NCBI GenBank assembly: GCA_001311585.1 | Contig: BBBN01000015.1 | Span: 1 to 13,571, forward strand | Direction of reading: 5' to 3' | Source: Thermus sp. JCM 17653 | GTDB taxonomy: Bacteria; Deinococcota; Deinococci; Deinococcales; Thermaceae | Length of the DNA: 13,571 bases | In this document: piece after piece, positions 8,033-13,571 of the stretch | Layout: each line of letters begins with the position of its first letter | Numbering within the stretch: the first letter of the stretch is position 1 | Notes under the pieces: model-generated | Told to the model about the DNA's origin: nothing | What the model saw: only the letters and a program-made list of their open reading frames with translations | Database searches by the model: none | Program-made: the position numbers and the translations under genes

Positions 8033-8064
8033 AGGCTACCCTTTCCCTGTCAAGAAACCGTCAG
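8033..8064 (-). promoter_or_regulatory. Pho box and -10 of the tandem binding-protein operon
   Basis: On the plus strand CTGTCAA (8047-8053), GAAA, CCGTCAG (8058-8064), a close match to the E. coli Pho box layout with an 11-bp TCA period. In gene sense CTGACGG-TTTC-TTGACAG, then 8 nt (GGAAAGGG), then TAGCCT at 8038-8033, then 8 nt to ATG 8024. This is a complete promoter for a leaderless transcript, with the proximal repeat doubling as a TTGACA-like -35. Its distal end overlaps the last two bases of the terminator hairpin of the upstream operon. Confidence 0.68.
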
Positions 8065-8092
8065 GGGCGTCCCGGACCCCCGGGACGCCCCT
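8063..8092 (-). terminator. Rho-independent-type terminator of the ppk-side/Ugp operon
   Basis: A perfect 13-bp stem: AGGGGCGTCCCGG (8063-8075) pairs with CCGGGACGCCCCT (8080-8092) around a 4-nt loop. On the minus strand it starts 13 nt after the corrected stop of the binding-protein gene (8106) and is followed by GACGGTTTCTTG, only a weak U tract. The hairpin is symmetrical, but no plus-strand gene ends here. This is the only strong terminator seen in the window. Confidence 0.65.
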
Positions 8093-8105
8093 TTCCTCCC
8101 CTACC

Positions 8106-9394
8106 CTACGCCCGCAGAAAGGGGCCAGGGCCTGGTCCACCCGGTCCTGGGCCTCTCTCGTGGCCTCGCGCACGTTCTTCCGTCCCAAGACCACGGCTTG
8201 TTCTGCCTCGGCGATGATGTCTTTCACCTGCTGGAGGTTGTAGACGGGGAGCTCCGCTTTGGCGTAGGCCAGCTGCTCCCGAGCGGTGAGGGCCTGGGGC
8301 CACTTGGCCACGTACTCCTTCATGATGGGCAGGTTCCAGCTGCTACGCCGGGCCGCCACGTAGCCCGAATCCAAGCTCCAGCGGGCCTGGAGCTCGGGAC
8401 TGGTCATGAACTTGACAAACCGCAAGGTGGCCTCGCGTTTGTTGGGGTCAGAGCCCTTGAAGAGGTAGAAGTTGGCCCCGCCCGTGGGCACCCCAAAGCG
8501 CACCTTTTTGGCTGGAAGGCGGTGCCGAAGGGGAAGCGGGCGTTGTTGCGGATGAATCCCAGGGAGCCTGTGGAGTGGTAGATCATGGCCACCTTCCCTG
8601 CGGCGAAGTCCCCGGGGGTGGTACCCCAGGCGATGACCCCCTCAGGGCTCACCTTGTGCACCGCGGCCAGGTCCCGCTTGAACTGCATGGCCTGCCGCAC
8701 GGGCTCCGTGTTCACCAAGACCTTGCACCCCCTCCCCTGGGGGTCGTAGAGCAGGCCTCCCGCCTGGATCACCAGCCCTCCAGGAGCCAGGTGGAGCGGT
8801 CCTCCGTGGGGATGGCCAGGCCGTACCGCACCACCCTTCCCTGCGGGTCGCGCTTGGTGAGCTTCTTGGCGTACTCCACCAGCTCGTCCCAGGTGGTGGG
8901 GGGCTTTTCAGGGTCTAGGCCGGCTTCTTTGAAGGCCTCCTTGTTGTAGTAGAGGATGGGAGTGGAGCGCTGGAAAGGCAGGCTGTAGACCTTCCCGTCC
9001 AAGGTGGAGTTCATCATGAAGGCGGGGAAGAAGTCGGCCACCGCCCGCTTGAGCTCGGGGTCCTTGGCGATATAAGGATCAAAGGCTCAATGGCGCCCAT
9101 GGAGAGCAGGGTGAAGAGCTGCTGGGAGAGGAGGATGGCCGTGTCGGGAGGGGTGCCCGCCTTGATGGCCGCCACCACCTTGGCCTGGTTTTCCTCGTAG
9201 TTTCCGCCGAAAACCGTCTTCACCTCTATGTCGGGGTTCTGCTTCTCAAACTCCGCCACGTAGCCCTCGATGAAGCGGGCTAGGGGCCCCGCGACCCCTA
9301 CCGGGTAGTAAAAGGTGATGGTGGTCTTCTGGCCCAGGGCCCAACCAAGGCTTAGCAGGCCTACCCAAATCCACGTCCTCCACAGGTTCCGCAT
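8106..9394 (-). CDS. ugpB: UgpB-like glycerol-3-phosphate-type binding protein (four frameshifts)
   Basis: Periplasmic binding protein of the first Ugp-type importer, about 430 aa after correction (E. coli UgpB has 438). ATG 9394 follows GGAGG with 6-nt spacing and gives the signal peptide MRNLWRTWIWVGLLSLGWALG. UgpB-like landmarks are FGGNYEENQAKVVAAIKAG, PFQRSTPILYYNKEAFKEAG then LDPEKPPTTW, YHSTGSLGFIRN (UgpB: ASSGSLANIRE) and FGVPTGGANFYLF (UgpB: GGASLWV). Single bases are missing at the AAA 9081-9083 (restores IEPFDPYIAKDPELKRAVADFF), near 8772-8774 (EGWVIQAGG), in the T5 at 8505-8509 (QPKKVRFGV) and near 8117-8120. The last repair yields ALAPFLRA and TAG at 8106, just before the terminator; the uncorrected frame would run through the hairpin to 8036. 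All four repairs together give 1293 nt, a multiple of three. The ligand is inferred from motifs and Pho context. Confidence 0.87.
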
Positions 9395-9413
9395 ACCTAA
9401 CCTCCCTCATCCT

Positions 9414-10277
9414 TCATCCCTTCAGCCCGCTTCGGGCGAAGGACTCCACGAAGGCCCTCTGGAAGAGGGCAAAAGCGAGAAGAACGGGAAGGCCCACCAA
9501 GAGGGCCCCCGCCGCGATGAGTCCCCACTCCATGCCGCTCTCGGCGGAGCGGGCAAAGCTCGCGAACCCCAGGGAAAGGACCCGCTTTTCCGGGCTCTGC
9601 AGGACCACCAGAGGCCAGAGAAACTCGTTCCAGTGGTAGACCAGGCTTACCAGGCTGAAAGCGGCGAGATGGGGCCGGACCAAGGGGAGGAGAACCCGGG
9701 TGAGGACCTGCCAGGGGCTGGCTCCATCCACCACGGCCGCCTCCACCAGCTCCCTGGGGATCTGCCGGAACCCCTGCCGCAGGAGGAAGGCCCCCGTGGC
9801 CGAGGCCACGTAGGGAAGGGCCAGGCCCACCAGGGAGTCCGTGAGCCCCAAGGCCTTTAGGGCAAGGAAGTTGGGGAGGATGAGGGCCGAGGGGGGCAGG
9901 AAGAGCTGCAGGAGGACCAGGTAAAAGGCCAGGTTGTTCCCCCGGGCCCCCAGCTGGGCCAGGGCGAAGCCTGCGGTGGCTACGGTGAAAAGCTGTACCC
10001 CAAGGAGCCCAAAGGCGAAGAGGGCCGTGTTCAGATAAAGCCTTGGAAAGTCGGCGGAGGCCCACGCCAACCTGAGGTTTTCCAGGGTGAGTGGGCCGAT
10101 CTCCCCCCGGTTGAGGCTTTCCGTAGGAGTGAAGGCTGCGAGGAGGGTGAAGCCCGCCAGGGCAAGGAAGGGAAGGGCCACCAGGAGGGCGGGGAGGTCC
10201 CGGAGGAGGTACCCCGCTAGCCCGAGGCGCCCTCCCCCCAAGCGCCCCGTCAGGCGGCCCATCCCCCTAAGCGTCAT
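9414..10277 (-). CDS. ugpE: Ugp-type ABC permease, UgpE/MalG type
   Basis: Intact 287-aa inner-membrane subunit of the first Ugp-type importer with about six membrane segments. ATG 10277 overlaps the preceding permease stop by 11 bases; an internal ATG at 10262 (GGGGG upstream) is an alternative that would drop five residues. PYVASATGAFLLRQGF aligns with E. coli UgpE PLIASATATFLFRQFF, and VYHWNEFLWPL with IYGWNQYLWPL. The EAA loop for the ATPase contact is ELVEAAVVDGASPWQVLTRV. It ends 19 nt before the binding-protein gene, the only gap inside this operon. Similar to, but clearly distinct from, the second copy at 729-1539. Assignment to UgpE over other CUT1 permeases is by motif recall and neighbours. 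Confidence 0.88.
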   Translation of the reverse strand: MTLRGMGRLTGRLGGGRLGLAGYLLRDLPALLVALPFLALAGFTLLAAFTPTESLNRGEIGPLTLENLRLAWASADFPRLYLNTALFAFGLLGVQLFTVATAGFALAQLGARGNNLAFYLVLLQLFLPPSALILPNFLALKALGLTDSLVGLALPYVASATGAFLLRQGFRQIPRELVEAAVVDGASPWQVLTRVLLPLVRPHLAAFSLVSLVYHWNEFLWPLVVLQSPEKRVLSLGFASFARSAESGMEWGLIAAGALLVGLPVLLAFALFQRAFVESFARSGLKG

Positions 10278-11063
10278 AGTGCACCCCCCTTTCCAGGCGG
10301 GGCAGGGCCAGGAGGGCGAGGAGGGTGAGGAGGGCGAGGAGGGCGAGGCTCAAGGCCGAGGCCGCAGGGAAGTCAAAGTACTCGAAGCCCAGGGTGTAGA
10401 CCCGGTAGAGGAGGTGGTCGGTGGCCCCCACGGGGCCTCCCTTGGTGAGGACGAAGATGTGGTCCACGTTGCGTAGAGCTCCCAAGGCGGCCATCACCCC
10501 CACGAAAAAGGTGGTGGGCGTGAGGAGGGGCCAGGTGACCTTGAGGAAGGTGGCTACCCGGTCCGCCCCGTCCACCCGGGCAGCGTCCAGGAGCTCCTTG
10601 GGCAGGTTCTGGAGCCGGCCAGGTAGTAGAGCATGTAAAGCCCCGCGTCCTTCAGGACCCCCACCAGGACTACGGCGAGAAAGGCCCCACGGGGGTCCCC
10701 CAAGGGGTTCTGCAGGCCCACGGCCTGAAGGAGATCCCTTAAGCCCTAGGGGGTTCAGGAGGTAGAGGAAGACGGCGGCGAAAGCCACCGTGGGCAGGAG
10801 CACCGGGTGGAAGACCAGGGCCGCAAGGCTTGGCGCAAGAAGCCTCTCCCCTCCAGGGCCAGGGCGGCCAGGAGGCCGAGGAGAATGGAGAGGGGCACGG
10901 TGAGAAGCGTGTAGAGGAGGGTTACCCGGAGGGCGTTCAGGTTCTCCGGGGCGAGAAGGCTGGAAAGGGCCGAAAGGCCCTCCACGGCCACCCGGAGGGC
11001 GGGGAGGTAAGTGAAGGCCAGGAGGAAAAGGGCCGTGGGAAGGAGAAAGGCCCAGGCTCGCAC
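10267..11063 (-). CDS. ugpA: Ugp-type ABC permease, UgpA/MalF type (three frameshifts)
   Basis: First membrane subunit of the Ugp-type importer, about 265 aa after correction. I start it at GTG 11063 (MRAWAFLLPTALFLLAF) because a -10 hexamer TACACC ends seven bases upstream and no SD is visible, which fits a leaderless transcript; a start further up at 11135 would lie inside ppk. A base is missing near 10818-10823 (GFLRQALR / ALVFHPVLLP), one extra (or two missing) near 10738-10742 (NPLGL / RDLLQAVGLQ), and one missing near 10613-10620 (YMLYYLAG / LQNLPKELL); net length 798 nt. The EAA loop is DAARVDGADRVATFLKVTWP; PLLTPTTFF, TKGGPVGATDHLLYRVYTLGF and DFPAASA parallel E. coli UgpA ([30 protein letters not shown]). 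It ends ERGVHYDA. Confidence 0.83.
10310..10345 (+). repeat. Four 9-bp tandem units in ugpA coding for Leu/Ala-rich helix
   Basis: AGGAGGGCG, AGGAGGGTG, AGGAGGGCG, AGGAGGGCG in a row. In the gene's frame they encode a Leu-Ala-Leu/Thr run within the last membrane helix of the UgpA-type permease. A multiple of three, so unit gain or loss would not shift the frame. Confidence 0.8.
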
Positions 11064-11069
11064 GCTTAC

Positions 11070-11101
11070 GGTGTACGCCCTGCCTGTCAGGAGAAAGTCA
11101 T
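11070..11101 (-). promoter_or_regulatory. Pho box and -10 of the Ugp operon, overlapping the ppk stop
   Basis: On the plus strand CTGTCAG (11084-11090), GAGA, AAGTCAT (11095-11101), 11-bp TCA period. In gene sense ATGACTT-TCTC-CTGACAG, then 8 nt (GCAGGGCG), TACACC (11075-11070), then 6 nt to GTG 11063, so the message is probably leaderless. The TGA stop of ppk (11100-11098) is part of the distal repeat. The 14-mer TCAGGAGAAAGTCA is repeated exactly at 12942-12955 in the ppk/ppx control region. Confidence 0.66.
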
Positions 11102-12926
11102 CCCCGCTGGCACCCCTGCCCGTCCCTTTCCCCACCCCACAGGGGCTCCATTCCCTCCGGGGTGAGGAGGAAGGCGTTCCGCCCGTCCTTGAGCTGCCGC
11201 CTCAGGACCCGCAGGACCTTGTCCTTTGCCTCCTTGTCCAGCACGGGAAAGAGGAGCTCAAAGCGGTTCTGGAAGTTTCGGGGCATGGCGTCGGCGCTGG
11301 TGAGGTAGATCCGCCACTTCCCCCCGCTCCGGAAAACCGCCACCCGGGCGTGCTCCAGGAAGCGACCCACCAGGCTTCGGGCACGGAAGCGGGGATGGAG
11401 GAGGGTGAGGGTGCTCCGCACCAGGAGGTCCACCCGGGCCCCCTTTTCCGCCGCCTCGGCCAGGGCCCTCAGCACCTGGGGATCGGTGAGGTGGTTGAAC
11501 TTGAAGAGGATCCGCCCCTCGGGGTGCGCTTCCTCCTGGATACCCTCCAGGAGGCGCTTTCGGATGGCTTCTCCCGTGGCCAGGAGGCGTAGCTCCGGCG
11601 CCTCCCCCTGGGCCATGGCCGAGAAAAAGCGCCGCACCTCCTCCACCACCTCCTCCCGGGCGGTGAACAGGGAAAAGTCCGTGTACTGGCGGCCGTTTTG
11701 CGGGTTGTAGTTGCCCGTGCCCAGGTGGGCGTACCCCCCTCGCGGGTGAGGAGGAGGAGGGCCTTGGCGTGGACCTTCCGCTCGGGAAGCGGCAGGACCC
11801 GCACCCCCGCCCGCAGGAAGCGCAGGTACCAGGAAAGGTTCAGGAGCTCGTCGAACCGGGCCCGGCCCTCCAGAAGGACGTGGACCCGCTTGCCCGCCCG
11901 GGCCGCCCGGATTAGGGCCTCGGCCAGGGGGTTTTCCTCCCCGGTGCGGTAGAGGGTGGCCCAGACCTCCTCCACCTCAGGAGCCAGGGCGGCCTCGGCG
12001 AAGCGCTCCACGGCGGCGTAGTCCTCGCAGGGGTGGTAGAGGAGGAGGTCCCCCTTCCCGAGGCGGCCCAGGGGGTTTTTGAAGAAGGCCCTGGGCCTCG
12101 CGGGGCGCAAGGGGGAGAAGCGCCACTCGGGGGGCCCCTCGGCCACCAGACGGTCCACCAGGGCCAGGTTCAGAGGCGGAGGGAGGGTGAGGACCTCGGC
12201 TTCCAGGAGGCCCAGGGCCTCCCGGAGCCGGGAGAGCCACGCGGCCGGGAAGCCCCCCTCCAAAAGCAAAAAGGTGGGGGTGCCCTCCTGGCGGGCCTCG
12301 AGGCTCTCCACCAGCTCGTCCCAGTCCGCCCGGGCCCGCTCGCTTTCCAAAAGCCTCAGGACCCGGAGCTCGTAAAGGGGAGCCGCCTCCGGCAGGAAGA
12401 GGTCGCTCCTGGCCCGCATAAGGGCCCCCAGGCGCACGTAGGCGCCCTCCCGCCCCGGGACGGGCAAAAGGCGGGGGAGGTCCTGGGGGAGGCGTACCAG
12501 GTATTCCTCCGAGGCGAGGTAGAGGGCCCCGTGGCTGAGGTCGTAGGCCGCCTCCCAGGGGATAAGGTCCGTCTTGGGGGCCACCACCTCCGCCAGGTAG
12601 ACCCGGAAGTAGAGCCAGTCCAGCTCGTCCAGCTCCCCGGGATTCAGCACCCGAAGACGGGGGGAGGCTTCCTCCAGAAGGCCCCGGTAGCGCTCCTGGG
12701 CCAGGCGGGCCTGGGCCTTGGCCTCTTCCAGGAGGGCCAGGTGCTCGAGGCTTCCCCGGGCCTGCAGGAAGGGTTTGGCGATGCGGGCGGCGAAGAACTC
12801 GTCCAGGTTGCGGTTCCAGATGGCGAGAAAGCGCATCCTCTCCAGGAGGGGGAAGTCGGGGCGCTCCGTCTGGAGGAGCACCCTGCGGTTAAACTGGAGC
12901 CAGCTCTGCTCGGGCAGGAGGTGCAT
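11098..12926 (-). CDS. ppk: Polyphosphate kinase PPK1 (one frameshift)
   Basis: Makes long-chain polyphosphate from the ATP gamma-phosphate, reversibly. 609 aa after correction, short against about 690 for E. coli PPK. ATG 12926 gives MHLLPEQSWLQFNRRVL, then FPLLERMRFLAIWNRNLDEF, the typical PPK1 N-terminal helical domain (roughly residues 1-105). The catalytic part holds FFKNPLGRLGKGDLLLYHPC, ATLYRTGEENPLAEALI, VLLEGRARFDE and ERKVHAKALLLL, whose His (about residue 386) corresponds to the autophosphorylated His435 of E. coli. A G is missing from the run at 11734-11739 (minus strand G6); restored, the protein continues YAHLGTGNYNPQNGRQYTDF and later GRILFKFNHLTDP, YLTSADAMPRNFQNRFELLFPV to TGA 11098. 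The stop lies inside the Pho box of the next operon. A -10 hexamer seven bases above the ATG and no SD point to a leaderless message. Confidence 0.93.
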
Positions 12927-12933
12927 TTGCTCC

Positions 12934-12967
12934 AGGTTACCTCAGGAGAAAGTCAGGAAGCGGTCAG
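12934..12967 (-). promoter_or_regulatory. Triple Pho box between ppk and ppx, with ppk -10
   Basis: Plus strand: ACCTCAG (12939-12945), GAGA, AAGTCAG (12950-12956), GAAG, CGGTCAG (12961-12967). TCAG recurs at 12942, 12953 and 12964, an exact 11-bp period three times. In ppk sense the units read CTGACCG, CTGACTT and CTGAGGT. A -10 candidate TAACCT (12939-12934) follows the middle unit by 10 nt and sits 7 nt above ATG 12926. The array fills most of the 57-nt divergent spacer, so it could serve both genes; I see no convincing -10 for ppx. Confidence 0.66.
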
Positions 12968-12972
12968 GGGCC

Positions 12973-12977
12973 GGAGG
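12973..12977 (+). promoter_or_regulatory. Shine-Dalgarno site deciding the ppx start
   Basis: GGAGG followed by six bases (CTTGCA) and GTG 12984. It favours GTG 12984 over any start further upstream; the codons above it in frame (RRLA) would otherwise extend the protein into the Pho box array. Confidence 0.7.
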
Positions 12978-12983
12978 CTTGCA

Positions 12984-13571
12984 GTGCTGGACCTGGGCTC
13001 GGGCACCTTCCGCCTGGTGCTCTTCGGCTACGGGCCCGGGCGGTCCTTCCAGCTTCTGGACGAGCTCCGGGAGGCGGTGGCCCTGGGGGAGGGGCTTTCC
13101 CGGGGGAGGATCGCCGAGGGGGCGCTGGAAAGGGGAAAGAAAGCCCTGAGGGCCTTCGCCGATTTCCTCCAGGCCCTGGCCCCGGAGGAGACCTTGGTCC
13201 TGGCCACCAGCGCCGTGCGGGACGCCGAAAACGGGCAGGGCGTGGTGGAGGAGGCCGTCCGCCTGGGCCTCGCCCCCAGGGTCCTCACAGGGGAGGAGGA
13301 GGCCCGGCTCGGGGTTCTGGCGGTGGCCAACGCCCTTCCCCTGGAGGCAGCCTGGTGGTGGACCAGGGAGGGGAGCGCCCAGGTCTCCCTCATGGAGGGG
13401 CGCCGCTTCCGCTGGGGGCGGGCCCTCCCTCTGGGAGCCCTCCGGCTCACCGAGGCCTTCCTCCCCTCGGACCCCCCCAAGAAGGGGGAGGTCCGGGCCC
13501 TGGAGCGGGCGGTGGAGGGGCACCTGCGCTCCTCCCCCTGGAGGGGGGCCTGCCCTGGTGGGCCTCGGGGG
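12984..13571 (+). CDS. ppx: Ppx/GppA exopolyphosphatase, N-terminal part, cut by window edge, four frameshifts
   Basis: Hydrolyses terminal phosphate from polyphosphate (or pppGpp in GppA); sugar-kinase/actin fold. From GTG 12984 the protein reads MLDLGSGTFRLVLFGYG (first phosphate loop), GEGLSRGRIAEGALERG, VLATSAVRDAENG (the family's ATSAVRxAxN signature) and RVLTGEEEARLGVLAV, which contains the catalytic Glu. The frame then breaks near 13346-13348 (one base missing) and at the G run 13370-13373 (two missing or one extra); repair gives LEGSLVVDQGGGSAQVSLMEG with the second phosphate loop DxGGGS. Two more single C deletions, near 13531-13537 and 13553-13555, restore LRSLPLEGGLPLVGLGG at the edge. 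About 197 residues are visible; the rest lies to the right. Divergent from ppk over a shared control region. Ppx versus GppA cannot be told from this part; the ppk neighbour favours Ppx. Confidence 0.88.
   Translation, partial: MLDLGSGTFRLVLFGYGPGRSFQLLDELREAVALGEGLSRGRIAEGALERGKKALRAFADFLQALAPEETLVLATSAVRDAENGQGVVEEAVRLGLAPRVLTGEEEARLGVLAVANALPLEAAWWWTREGSAQVSLMEGRRFRWGRALPLGALRLTEAFLPSDPPKKGEVRALERAVEGHLRSSPWRGACPGGPRG

Noticed and set aside
8036..8116. C-terminal extension of the UgpB-like protein through the hairpin to a stop at 8036
   Set aside because: Caused by a missing base near 8117-8120. The repaired frame stops at TAG 8106, before the terminator, and restores a normal UgpB-like tail.
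1..9394. Pseudogenisation of the transporter cluster
   Set aside because: Breaks are single-base indels spread evenly, also in core genes such as ppk and ppx, with motifs kept on both sides; this is the pattern of sequencing error.
11064..11135. Start of the UgpA-type permease at 11135
   Set aside because: It would put the Pho box and -10 inside the gene and add a non-hydrophobic lead (GKGTGRGASGDD) that is ppk sequence read in another frame.
11087..12955. The 14-bp repeat around ppk as ends of a mobile element
   Set aside because: The copies are explained by regulator half-sites; there is no transposase, inverted end or target duplication, and ppk is a core gene.
1..13571. CRISPR arrays, tRNA or rRNA genes, insertion sequences
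   Set aside because: I looked for regularly spaced repeats, cloverleaf-type ends and transposase motifs on both strands and saw none.

Overview
The window looks like chromosomal DNA of a Thermus-like bacterium (Deinococcota). The DNA is GC-rich, GTG starts are common, genes overlap end to start, several starts lie only 6-8 nt below a -10 hexamer (leaderless transcripts), and the polyphosphate kinase is short (609 aa). The genus is inferred from these traits, not from a database match. Coding density is near total: the longest gap is the 69-nt spacer with a terminator and a promoter at 8037-8105 region, and no gene-free stretch reaches 300 bases.

Layout, read from right to left along the minus strand. 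(1) 12984-13571 (+): N-terminal part of a Ppx/GppA exopolyphosphatase, divergent from (2) ppk, 12926-11098 (-). (3) 11063-8106 (-): a Ugp-type importer, permease - permease - UgpB-like binding protein, closed by a 13-bp-stem terminator at 8063-8092. (4) 8024-3729 (-): two tandem paralogous FbpA/AfuA-type binding proteins, a fused two-domain FbpB-type permease and an FbpC-type ATPase. (5) 3704-1 (-): a second Ugp-like set (binding protein, two permeases) ending in a YmdB-family metallophosphoesterase that runs off the left edge.

The unifying signal is regulatory. Each of the four transcription starts I infer carries direct repeats with an exact 11-bp period (TCA...TCA on the plus strand; gene-sense unit about YTGACNG + 4 nt), the hallmark of PhoB/PhoP binding sites: 12939-12967 (three repeats), 11084-11101, 8047-8064 and 3740-3757. 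In three of them a TA-starting -10 hexamer follows after exactly 8 nt. I therefore read the whole window as a phosphate-starvation (Pho) island: polyphosphate synthesis and breakdown, two glycerol-3-phosphate/glycerophosphodiester-type importers, a third importer that would by homology be called 'iron' but is more likely for an organophosphate or phosphonate, and a phosphodiesterase. Neither Ugp-like set has its own ATPase; the only one in the window belongs to the third system.

Sequence quality caveat: about 19 single- or double-base indels, nearly all deletions and many in short homopolymers, break 8 of the 12 genes (two further compensating indels are likely in a ninth). Correcting them restores lengths divisible by three, family motifs and sensible stops, so I treat the genes as functional genes in an error-rich assembly, not as pseudogenes. 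Coordinates of disrupted genes below span the whole reconstructed gene.
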